Made by a program: the position numbers and the translations under genes
Origin: an uncultured Micrococcus sp.
GTDB taxonomy: Bacteria > Actinomycetota > Actinomycetes > Actinomycetales > Micrococcaceae
NCBI GenBank assembly: GCA_946222435.1
Contig: CAMIOJ010000011.1
Span: forward strand, 1 to 16,158
Length of the DNA: 16,158 nucleotides
Reading direction: 5' to 3'
Notes under the pieces: generated by a model
Told to the model about the DNA's origin: nothing
What the model saw: only the letters and a program-made list of their open reading frames with translations
Databases searched by the model: none
Shown here: positions 7,362 through 13,071 of the stretch, piece by piece
How the letters are laid out: every line of letters starts with the position of its first letter
How positions within the stretch are numbered: the stretch's first letter is position 1

Positions 7362-7415
7362 TGAGGGCGTTCCTTCCCGGAATTCCACGCGGGATTCCCG
7401 GAAGGAACGCCCTCA
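7362..7415. terminator. Long near-perfect hairpin, bidirectional terminator between convergent genes
   Basis: Two 25-nt arms (7362-7386 and 7391-7415) pair around the 4-nt loop ACGC. The only defects are one C-C mismatch (7378/7399) and one T-G wobble (7384/7393). It starts 20 nt after the flavodoxin stop and ends 25 nt before the stop of the minus-strand ATPase gene, so it can terminate both transcripts. No U-tract is present on either side. Its unusual length leaves open that it belongs to a dispersed palindromic repeat family. Confidence 0.75.
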
Positions 7416-7440
7416 CTCTGTGTCGCGGGGCCTCGGCCGG

Positions 7441-9090
7441 TCAGCCGCCCAGGATCTTGCCGAGCAGCCCGCCGCCGGAGTTGCGGCGCCGGCGGGTGCC
7501 GAACAGCGAGCGGGTGACCTCGCGGCCGATCTGCGTGCCGGCGGACTTCATGAAGTTGCCCAGGGCACGGTCGAAGTCCGAGCGCTCCTGCCGCGGGGCG
7601 GTGCGGGCACGGGCCCGGCCGGTGGAGGCCGGTGCGGAGGTCCGGGCGTAGCCGCGGTCGTACTCGCGGCGGTCGGCCCCGGTACGCGCGCCCTCCCGGG
7701 CCTCGGACTGCTCCTGCGCGGCCCGGGCGGCCTCGGCCTCCTGGGCGCGCTTCTGCAGCAGCTCGAACGCGGAGTCCCGGTCCTGGGCGGTGCCGTACAT
7801 CTCCATCAGCGGGGAGTCGGCCAGCACGGCCTGCATGGTCTCCGGGGTGGACGGGGACATCAGGGAGCGCGGGGACCACATGCGGGTCAGCGCCACCGGG
7901 GTGGGGGCGCCGTCCGGGTCCATCACGGTCACCACGGCCTCGCCGACCTTGGCCGAGGTCAGGACCTTCTCCAGCTCGTACTCGGTGTGCGGGAACGTGG
8001 CCACGGTGGCGCGCAGCGCCTTCGCGTCCGTGGGGGTGAAGGCGCGCAGGGCGTGCTGCACGCGGTTGGCGAGCTGGCCGAGCACCTCCGCCGGGACGTC
8101 CGTGGGGTTCTGGGTCACGAAGAACAGGCCCACGCCCTTGGAGCGGATCAGGCGCACGGTGTTGGTGATGGACTCCAGGAACGCCTTCGAGGCGCCCTTG
8201 AAGATCAGGTGGGCCTCGTCCAGGAAGAACACGAGCTTCGGCTTGTCCAGGTCTCCGGCCTCCGGCAGCTCCTGGAACAGGTCCGCCAGCAGCCAGATCA
8301 TGAACGTGGAGAACAGCTGCGGCTTGGACTGCAGGGGCGGCAGCTCCAGGCAGGAGATGACGCCGCGGCCGTCCGGGGCGGTGCGCAGCAGCTCCGCGGT
8401 CTCGAACTCGGGCACCCCGAAGAACTGGTCCATGCCGTCGGCCTGCAGTCCGGTGACCTCGCGGAGGATCACGTTGGCGGTGGCCTTGGCCACGCCGCCG
8501 AGGCCCTTCAGGTCCTCCTTGCCCTCGTCCGAGGTCAGGTGGGTCACCAGGGCCTTGAGGTCCTTGAGGTCGTCCAGGGGCAGGTCCCGCTCGTCGGCCC
8601 AGTGGAACATCAGCTGCAGGCAGGACTCCTGCGTCTCGTTCAGGTCCATGATCCGGGAGAGCAGCACCGGGCCGAAGGAGTCCACGGTGGCGCGCACCGG
8701 GACGCCCACGCCGTCGCCGCCCAGGGCGAGGAACTCCACCGGGTAGCCCTCCGGGGCCCAGTCCATGCCGGTGGCTGCGGTGCGCTCGGCCAGCTTCGCG
8801 GAGGGCTCGCCCGGGGTGGCCAGGCCGGAGAGGTCGCCCTTGACGTCCGCCAGGAACACCGGCACGCCCGCCTCGGAGAGCTGCTCGGCCATGAACTGGA
8901 GGGTCTTGGTCTTGCCGGTGCCGGTGGCGCCGGCCACCAGGCCGTGGCGGTTCAGCATGCCCAGGGGCAGGGTCACGGGGACGTCGGCGTGGACCGTGTC
9001 CTCCACGACGGCGGCTCCCAGCGTCAGCGTCTCGCCGCCGGCGAACGTGTAGCCGTCCTTGAGGGTCTGCAGGTGATCCGAGGTGCTCAT
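7441..9090 (-). CDS. HerA-like P-loop ATPase, DUF853 family (YjgR type)
   Basis: This is a 549-residue protein with no signal or membrane helix. The Walker A motif GATGTGKT is at residues 54-61, and the FLADVKGDLSGLA segment typical of this family is at 79-91. Walker B is KLVFFLDEAHLIF with D291 and E292. FFVTQNPTDVP follows as the sensor-like segment, with FTPTDAKALRATV and then a charged, Ala/Arg-rich tail (about 440-530) that ends RNSGGGLLGKILGG. The family belongs to the HerA/FtsK superfamily of hexameric ATPases. A DNA-translocase role is assumed by homology, but the cellular job of DUF853 proteins is not established. The start ATG (9090-9088) has TAGGAT 6 nt upstream, and the length fits the family. 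It diverges from the membrane-protein gene across a 79-nt spacer and converges on the flavodoxin gene. Confidence 0.92.
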   Translation of the reverse strand: MSTSDHLQTLKDGYTFAGGETLTLGAAVVEDTVHADVPVTLPLGMLNRHGLVAGATGTGKTKTLQFMAEQLSEAGVPVFLADVKGDLSGLATPGEPSAKLAERTAATGMDWAPEGYPVEFLALGGDGVGVPVRATVDSFGPVLLSRIMDLNETQESCLQLMFHWADERDLPLDDLKDLKALVTHLTSDEGKEDLKGLGGVAKATANVILREVTGLQADGMDQFFGVPEFETAELLRTAPDGRGVISCLELPPLQSKPQLFSTFMIWLLADLFQELPEAGDLDKPKLVFFLDEAHLIFKGASKAFLESITNTVRLIRSKGVGLFFVTQNPTDVPAEVLGQLANRVQHALRAFTPTDAKALRATVATFPHTEYELEKVLTSAKVGEAVVTVMDPDGAPTPVALTRMWSPRSLMSPSTPETMQAVLADSPLMEMYGTAQDRDSAFELLQKRAQEAEAARAAQEQSEAREGARTGADRREYDRGYARTSAPASTGRARARTAPRQERSDFDRALGNFMKSAGTQIGREVTRSLFGTRRRRNSGGGLLGKILGG

Positions 9091-9096
9091 GGCGCC

Positions 9097-9102
9097 ATCC
9101 TA
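9097..9102 (-). promoter_or_regulatory. Candidate near-leaderless -10 box of the HerA-like gene
   Basis: On the minus strand TAGGAT is followed by 6 nt (GGCGCC) and then the ATG. This matches TANNNT and would place the transcription start at or next to the start codon. Caveat: AGGA within the same bases, 7 nt from the ATG, could also serve as a Shine-Dalgarno. Confidence 0.4.
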
Positions 9103-9133
9103 CGGGCGCGCCCGCGCCGCGAGGGCGGCCCTC
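9103..9133. promoter_or_regulatory. Two palindromes in the divergent promoter spacer
   Basis: CGGGCGCGCCCG (9103-9114) is a perfect 12-bp palindrome abutting the minus-strand -10. GAGGGC-G-GCCCTC (9121-9133) is a perfect 6-bp inverted repeat. Both lie between the two divergent -10 candidates and could be operators, but very high local GC makes chance palindromes likely. Confidence 0.25.
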
Positions 9134-9156
9134 ACCGCGGCGGGCGCGCGCCTCAC

Positions 9157-9162
9157 TACCCT
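9157..9162 (+). promoter_or_regulatory. Candidate near-leaderless -10 box of the four-helix membrane protein gene
   Basis: TACCCT is followed by 7 nt and ATG 9170. No usable Shine-Dalgarno exists, since GGGGG lies 1 nt from the ATG. The arrangement is typical of leaderless actinobacterial genes. No clear -35 is visible. Confidence 0.5.
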
Positions 9163-9169
9163 TGGGGGC

Positions 9170-9745
9170 ATGAGCTCCCGCCCCGCCTCGCGCCGCCCCG
9201 GCGCCGCCCTCCGCACCGGTGGACCCGCCGGCCGACGCCACGACGACCTCGCTGACGTGGCCGCCCACCACCGCCGGCGCCGCATCGGCCTGGTGCTCGC
9301 CGGGCTCATCGCGCTGGCCGTGGTGCTCTCGGCCGTGCAGATCTGGGTGGCCAACCCGCTGGCCGCGGCCCCGGACGGCAGGGGACTCGGGGAGGTCTAC
9401 GCGGACCTCGGTGCCGCCGGCGAGCTGTCCGGCCAGTGGTTCGCCGCCCTCATGCACGTGGCCGGGCTGGCCGCCGCGGGGATCCTCGCCTGGTTCACGA
9501 TCGACCGCTATGAGGTCTCCCGCTCCGTCCTGGCCGCGGCCGGCGGGATGCTGCTGTCCCTGGCCGCCCCGGCCTACTGGCTTGCCTCCTTCGGCATGGG
9601 CATGGGCCTGGCGGACACCTACGGCATCGGCGGGGCCGACCACTCCCGGCTCTCCTGGGCGGTGTACCTGCTCGCCCTCGTCGGCGTCGCGGTGCTGGTG
9701 CGCGAACTGCTCGCCGGCCGGCGTGCCGCTCCGGCGGCCCGCTGA
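9170..9745 (+). CDS. Four-helix membrane protein of unknown function
   Basis: This is a 191-residue protein I do not recognise. A basic, probably cytoplasmic N-terminus (1-38, with HHRRRR just before the membrane) precedes four predicted helices: RIGLVLAGLIALAVVLSAVQ (39-58), a second around MHVAGLAAAGILAWFTI, a third around AAGGMLLSLAAPAYWLASF, and a fourth around WAVYLLALVGVAVLV. It ends with a short basic tail. A Gly/Met-rich loop (FGMGMGLADTYGIGG) lies between helices 3 and 4. The start was set at ATG 9170 because TACCCT lies 7 nt before it. The frame also extends to an ATG at 9083, but that one lies inside the divergent ATPase gene and adds 29 low-complexity residues. The short divergent spacer suggests linked regulation with the HerA-like gene. 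Confidence 0.75.
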   Translation: MSSRPASRRPGAALRTGGPAGRRHDDLADVAAHHRRRRIGLVLAGLIALAVVLSAVQIWVANPLAAAPDGRGLGEVYADLGAAGELSGQWFAALMHVAGLAAAGILAWFTIDRYEVSRSVLAAAGGMLLSLAAPAYWLASFGMGMGLADTYGIGGADHSRLSWAVYLLALVGVAVLVRELLAGRRAAPAAR

Positions 9746-9837
9746 GCCGCCCCACCAGGCAGTCCTTCCCGACGACGGCCGCGCGCCTCCGCCTGCCGGC
9801 GTATGTCTGCCCGCGGGACCGCCTCCGGGGGGCCGGC
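9746..9837. other. 92-nt spacer between convergent genes, no clear signal
   Basis: The spacer lies between the membrane-protein gene and the convergent AEC permease gene. I see only short GC-rich partial repeats (a CCCGCGGG palindrome, and GGCAG with a distant CTGCC), nothing as convincing as the hairpin at 7362. No small gene is evident. Confidence 0.5.
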
Positions 9838-10854
9838 TCAGGCGAAGATCAGGGCGACGACCATCATGGCCGGGATCGCCAGCACCGTGGTCACCAGGAC
9901 GGTGTCCTTGGCGACCACCTGGCCGGTCTCGTAGCGCACCGCCGCCACGAACACGTTCTGCGCGGTGGGCAGGGACGCCAACACCACGGCGATCATCAGC
10001 TCTCGGCCGTCCAGCCCCACCACGAACGCGCCGATCAGCCAGGCGATCACCGGGTGCGCCATCAGCTTCATCGCGGAGGCAAGCAGGGCGTCCCCGACGC
10101 GCCCGTCGGCGCGGCGCAGCGGCCGCGAGTCGGCCAGGGACATGCCGAACGCGATGAGCATCGCGGGGATGGACAGGCCGCCGATCAGCTCCACCGAGTC
10201 CCACAGCGGCGCCGGCAGGGACCAGCCGGAGGCGGAGAAGACCAGGCCGAGGACCGAGCCGACGATCATCGGGTTGCGCGCGGTCTGCCCCAGCTGGCTC
10301 GCCACCCGGCGGAACCGGCCGTAGGCGGAGGGGGAGCGATGCGCGGAAGGCGAGCGGCCGTCGTCGGGAAGCGGGGCCCGGTCCGACTCCGCCCGGCGGG
10401 ACTCCGCGGCGAGCGCGGCCTCCACCGCGGTGATGTAGACCGGCGTGTAGACCGCAAGCTGGAAGAGGATCACCGGCGCGGCCAGGGCGGCGTCCCCGAG
10501 GACGTAGGCGGCGATCGGCAGGCCGAGGTTCGCCGAGTTCACCATCGAGGAGCTCAGCGCCGCGATCACCCGCTCGGAGCCGGTCCGGGCAGGCAGCACG
10601 AACCGGGCCACCAGCATGAACGCGGCGGCGCACACGAACGCGGAGGCGGTCGCCACCCACAGCTGCGGGCCGAGGACCGCCGCCACGTCCGCCTGGGACA
10701 GCGTGGTGAACAGCAGGGCGGGGGAGCCGATGAAGAACGCCGTGCGGGAGAGCACTGTCCGGCCCTCCGCGCCGAGCACGCCCGTGCGTCCGGTGAGGAA
10801 GCCCACGCCGATGATCACCCAGATCACGGCGAAGCCGGAGAGCACCTCGGCCAT
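9838..10854 (-). CDS. AEC-family permease (auxin efflux carrier / malonate-type transporter)
   Basis: This is a 338-residue integral membrane protein of the AEC (Mem_trans) family, about the usual length and with about ten hydrophobic segments. Recognisable parts are MAEVLSGFAVIWVIIGVGFLTGR at the N-terminus (first helix), SSMVNSANLGLPIAAYVLGD (the conserved N-x-G-x-P region), the late segment SIPAMLIAFGMSLADSRPLRR, and ASLPTAQNVFVAA near the C-terminus. Bacterial relatives export or import small carboxylates or other organic anions; the substrate here cannot be predicted. A central cytoplasmic loop (DNA about 10310-10410) is charged and contains RSPSA twice. The start ATG (10854-10852) is fixed by AGGAGG 5 nt upstream. 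A longer frame reaching 11061 would read through the terminator and tRNA and is wrong. It lies downstream of tRNA-Gly on the same strand but beyond its terminator. Confidence 0.88.
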   Translation of the reverse strand: MAEVLSGFAVIWVIIGVGFLTGRTGVLGAEGRTVLSRTAFFIGSPALLFTTLSQADVAAVLGPQLWVATASAFVCAAAFMLVARFVLPARTGSERVIAALSSSMVNSANLGLPIAAYVLGDAALAAPVILFQLAVYTPVYITAVEAALAAESRRAESDRAPLPDDGRSPSAHRSPSAYGRFRRVASQLGQTARNPMIVGSVLGLVFSASGWSLPAPLWDSVELIGGLSIPAMLIAFGMSLADSRPLRRADGRVGDALLASAMKLMAHPVIAWLIGAFVVGLDGRELMIAVVLASLPTAQNVFVAAVRYETGQVVAKDTVLVTTVLAIPAMMVVALIFA

Positions 10855-10859
10855 GCGGA

Positions 10860-10865
10860 CCTCCT
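10860..10865 (-). promoter_or_regulatory. Shine-Dalgarno of the AEC permease
   Basis: On the minus strand AGGAGG sits 5 nt before ATG 10854-10852. It decides the start against the longer upstream frame. Confidence 0.85.
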
Positions 10866-10886
10866 CGGCGGCAGGGGGCGGACATG

Positions 10887-10924
10887 CGTTCGGCCCCGGA
10901 CCCACGTGGGTCAGGGGCCGAACG
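10887..10924 (-). terminator. Strong hairpin terminator of tRNA-Gly
   Basis: CGTTCGGCCCC (10887-10897) pairs with GGGGCCGAACG (10914-10924). After one G-A mismatch (10898/10913), pairing continues GACCC/GGGTC and tops at ACGT. It begins 8 nt past the tRNA 3' end in the direction of transcription and ends 22 nt before the AEC Shine-Dalgarno. No U-tract follows. Confidence 0.7.
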
Positions 10925-10932
10925 ATGCGGAG

Positions 10933-11003
10933 AGCGGGCGACGGGAATCGAACCCGCGTATCTTGCTTGGGAAGCAAGCGCTCTACCATTGAGCTACGCC
11001 CGC
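10933..11003 (-). tRNA. tRNA-Gly, anticodon CCC
   Basis: The minus-strand sequence folds as a 71-nt tRNA. The acceptor pair is GCGGGCG/CGCCCGC with discriminator T, and the D arm is GCTC-AATGGTA-GAGC. The anticodon stem CTTGC/GCAAG closes loop TTCCCAA, so the anticodon is CCC (10969-10971), reading GGG. The T arm is GCGGG-TTCGATT-CCCGT. No CCA is encoded (the following bases are CTC), as is common in actinobacteria. The gene stands alone, with its own promoter candidate and terminator. Confidence 0.95.
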
Positions 11004-11015
11004 AGGTGCCTCCCC

Positions 11016-11021
11016 ACTGTA
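11016..11021 (-). promoter_or_regulatory. Candidate -10 box of tRNA-Gly
   Basis: TACAGT on the minus strand lies 12 nt before the first tRNA base, so transcription would start about 5 nt upstream of the mature tRNA. No good -35 is visible. Confidence 0.4.
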
Positions 11022-11080
11022 CACCGCGCCGGCGTCCGGGATGCGCCATGACCGGCATCACGTCCGGGCCGGTCCTGCGC

Positions 11081-11086
11081 TACGGT
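11081..11086 (+). promoter_or_regulatory. Candidate near-leaderless -10 box of dcd
   Basis: TACGGT is followed by 6 nt and the GTG start at 11093. The overlapping GGTGAT (11084-11089) resembles a Shine-Dalgarno but is only 3 nt from the start, so a leaderless message is more likely. Confidence 0.45.
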
Positions 11087-11092
11087 GATCCT

Positions 11093-11674
11093 GTGTTGCT
11101 CTCCGACCGTGACATCCGCGCCGAACTCGACGCCGGCCGCGTGGCCCTGGACCCCTATGACCCGGCGTTCGTCCAGCCCGCGTCCATCGACGTGCGCCTG
11201 GACCGCTTCTTCCGGCTCTTCGACAACCATCGGTACGCGCACATCGACCCCTCGGTGGAGCAGCCGGAGCTGACCCGCCTGGTGGAGGTCGCCCCGAACG
11301 AGGCGTTCGTGCTGCACCCGGGCGAGTTCGTCCTCGGCGCCACCTACGAGCAGGTCACCCTCCCGGACGACATCGCCGCCCGCCTGGAGGGCAAGTCCTC
11401 CCTCGGCCGCCTGGGGCTGCTGACCCACTCGACCGCCGGGTTCATCGACCCCGGGTTCTCCGGCCACGTCACTCTCGAGCTGTCCAACACCGCGACCCTG
11501 CCGATCAAGCTGTGGCCGGGCATGAAGGTCGGCCAGCTCTGCTTCTTCCGGCTCTCCTCCGCCGCCGAGCACCCGTACGGCTCCGGGCCCTACCTCAACC
11601 GCTACCAGGGCCAGCGCGGACCGACCGCGTCGCGCTCGCACCTGAACTTCCACCGCACCGTGATCGAGGGCTGA
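11093..11674 (+). CDS. dcd: dCTP deaminase, of the likely dUMP-forming bifunctional type
   Basis: This is a 193-residue enzyme of pyrimidine deoxynucleotide synthesis that deaminates dCTP on the way to dUMP and dTTP. The N-terminus (M)LLSDRDIRAEL is the family signature, and it fixes the start at GTG 11093 rather than any earlier ATG. LEGKSSLGRLGLL (98-110) binds the triphosphate. THSTAGFIDPGFSGHVTLE follows, with E129 as the catalytic Glu, then LWPGMKVGQLCFF and the C-terminal RYQGQRGPTASRS. TAGFIDPGF matches the M. tuberculosis enzyme, which is bifunctional (dCTP deaminase plus dUTPase), and differs from the TAHRIDPGW of the monofunctional E. coli enzyme. Formation of dUMP directly is therefore likely (inference). 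It is followed after 6 nt by the MFS gene, so the two form an operon. Confidence 0.96.
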   Translation: MLLSDRDIRAELDAGRVALDPYDPAFVQPASIDVRLDRFFRLFDNHRYAHIDPSVEQPELTRLVEVAPNEAFVLHPGEFVLGATYEQVTLPDDIAARLEGKSSLGRLGLLTHSTAGFIDPGFSGHVTLELSNTATLPIKLWPGMKVGQLCFFRLSSAAEHPYGSGPYLNRYQGQRGPTASRSHLNFHRTVIEG

Positions 11675-11680
11675 TCCGAG

Positions 11681-13030
11681 ATGAGCTCCGCCGTGGACCC
11701 CGTGCACACCGAGGGAACGACGACGGAGCGCGCCTCCGTCTCCCAGCGCCAGGTGGCCGCGTGGGCGGCATGGGACTGGGGCTCGGCCGCCTTCAACGCG
11801 GTCATGGTCACCTTCGTCTTCGGCACCTACCTCTCCTCCGAGGCCTTCGGCCCCGATGCCCGCGGCACCGAGTGGCTCTCCCGCGGCATGGCCGTGGCCG
11901 GGGTCATCGTCGCGCTGACGGCCCCGGTGATGGGACGGCGGGCGGACCAGGGCGGCCGGCGGAAGCTGTGGCTGGCGCTGAACACCGCGGTGGTGATCGC
12001 CGTGACGGGGCTGAGCTTCTTCGTGGCCCCGACCGAGCAGCACCTGCTGCTCGGCGTGGCCCTGCTCAGCATCGGCACGGTGTTCTTCGAGTTCGCCGAG
12101 GTGCAGATCAACGCGATCCTGGTGCAGATCTCCACCAGGGAGACGGTAGGCCGGATCTCGGGCATCGGCTGGGGCGCCGGCTACCTCGGCGGCATCATGC
12201 TGCTGCTGATCGTCTACGTCGGCTTCGTCTCCGGGGACACCGCCTGGTTCGGGATCCCGCAGGACGAGTCCCTCAACATCCGCGCGGTGGCCGTGGTGGC
12301 CGCCGTCTGGTTCCTGGTGTTCTCGCTGCCGGTGCTGCTCGCCGTGCCGCGCCCGAAGGCCGCGCAGGCCGAGGGCGCCGGGGCCCCGGCCGAGACCGTG
12401 CTGGGCTCCTACCGGGCGCTGTGGGAGCGGCTGCGTCGCCTGTGGCACGAGGACCGGAACACCCTGATGTTCCTGGCCTCCTCGGCCGTCTTCCGGGACG
12501 GCGTGGGCGCGGTGTTCGTCTACGGGGCCATCCTGGGCACCACGGTCTTCGGCATCGACGACGGAGACGTGATCATCTTCGCGATCGTGGCGAACGTGGT
12601 GGCCGCCGCGGGCGCCTTCGCGGGCGGCTGGCTGGACGACCGGATCGGCCCGCGGGCGGTGATCCTCGGCTCCCTGGCCGCGATGTGCGTCTCCGCCGTG
12701 GTGCTGTTCTTCTCCGACGGGCCGCCGGCGTTCTGGATCGGCGGGCTCGTGCTGTGCCTGTTCGTGGGGCCGGTGCAGTCCGCATCGCGGGCGTTCCTCG
12801 GCCGCCTCACCACCCCGCAGACCGCCGGCGAGCTGTTCGGCCTCTACGCGACCACCGGCCGAGCGGTCGGGTTCATCACGCCCGCCCTGTCCTCGGTGGC
12901 CCTGGCGATCACCGGGGACCAGCGCTGGATCATCCCGACCATCGTGGTGGTCATGCTCGCCGGCGGACTTTTGTTGCTCAGAGTGAACAACCCCCGACAG
13001 CCCGTCGGTGAGGTGCAGACGCATCGCTAG
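11681..13030 (+). CDS. Atg22/UMF1-like major facilitator superfamily transporter
   Basis: This is a 449-residue membrane protein with about twelve helices. The opening AAWAAWDWGSAAFNAVMVTFVF is the signature of the UMF1/Atg22-like MFS branch. PVMGRRADQGGRRKLWL (helix 2-3 loop), GTVFFEFAEVQINAILVQIS, RISGIGWGAGYLGGIMLLL, GGWLDDRIGPRAVIL and FLGRLTTPQTAGELFGLYATTGRAVGF support this. Yeast Atg22 exports vacuolar amino acids; the bacterial substrate is unknown. The ATG lies 6 nt after the dcd stop, with GAGGG (11666-11670) inside the end of dcd as its Shine-Dalgarno, so translation is probably coupled. The last codons include an unusually AT-rich run (CTT TTG TTG CTC AGA, 12968-12982). The TAG stop belongs to a possible -10 box for the next gene. 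Confidence 0.9.
   Translation: MSSAVDPVHTEGTTTERASVSQRQVAAWAAWDWGSAAFNAVMVTFVFGTYLSSEAFGPDARGTEWLSRGMAVAGVIVALTAPVMGRRADQGGRRKLWLALNTAVVIAVTGLSFFVAPTEQHLLLGVALLSIGTVFFEFAEVQINAILVQISTRETVGRISGIGWGAGYLGGIMLLLIVYVGFVSGDTAWFGIPQDESLNIRAVAVVAAVWFLVFSLPVLLAVPRPKAAQAEGAGAPAETVLGSYRALWERLRRLWHEDRNTLMFLASSAVFRDGVGAVFVYGAILGTTVFGIDDGDVIIFAIVANVVAAAGAFAGGWLDDRIGPRAVILGSLAAMCVSAVVLFFSDGPPAFWIGGLVLCLFVGPVQSASRAFLGRLTTPQTAGELFGLYATTGRAVGFITPALSSVALAITGDQRWIIPTIVVVMLAGGLLLLRVNNPRQPVGEVQTHR
12971..12990. promoter_or_regulatory. AT-rich imperfect palindrome upstream of mrpA, possible operator
   Basis: TTGTT (12971-12975) and AACAA (12986-12990) form an inverted repeat with a 10-nt spacer in a locally AT-rich patch inside the 3' end of the MFS gene. 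It is 81 nt before the mrpA ATG. A second small inverted repeat, CCGAC-N5-GTCGG (12994-13008), follows. Confidence 0.25.
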
Positions 13031-13033
13031 ACT
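13028..13033 (+). promoter_or_regulatory. Candidate -10 box (TAGACT) of the mrp operon
   Basis: TAGACT fits TANNNT, and its first three bases are the TAG stop of the MFS gene. Transcription would start near 13040, giving a leader of about 32 nt. No TTGAC-like -35 is visible at 16-18 nt. Confidence 0.35.
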
Positions 13034-13060
13034 GGGGAGGACCCTCGCCTGCTCGCTGAC

Positions 13061-13067
13061 GAAGGGA
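13061..13067 (+). promoter_or_regulatory. Shine-Dalgarno of mrpA
   Basis: GAAGGGA lies 4 nt before ATG 13072. An in-frame TGA at 13057-13059 rules out any earlier start. Confidence 0.75.
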
Positions 13068-13071
13068 CCCC

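Noticed and set aside
4525..7416. Minus-strand open frame of 963 codons opposite the NHL and flavodoxin genes
   Set aside because: It is a Gly/Val/Arg-rich shadow with no recognisable domain. The plus-strand proteins match known families along their whole length.
9083..9169. ATG at 9083 as the start of the four-helix membrane protein
   Set aside because: It lies inside the divergent ATPase gene, and the added 29 residues are Arg/Ala filler. ATG 9170 has a well-spaced TACCCT.
7250..10885. Minus-strand open frame of 1211 codons
   Set aside because: It crosses the HerA-like gene in a different frame and the AEC permease, and its composition is Arg/Gly/Pro/Ala-rich. It is a shadow frame caused by extreme third-position GC.
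10855..11061. N-terminal extension of the AEC permease to 11061
   Set aside because: It would translate the tRNA-Gly and its terminator. A clear Shine-Dalgarno supports the start at 10854.
10616..11092. A plus-strand N-terminal extension of dcd reaching 10616
   Set aside because: It would run through the tRNA. The family N-terminus (M)LLSDRD begins exactly at GTG 11093.
10994..13024. Minus-strand open frame of 676 codons opposite dcd and the MFS gene
   Set aside because: It is His/Gln/Glu/Gly/Arg-rich antisense low complexity, and it covers two well-supported genes.
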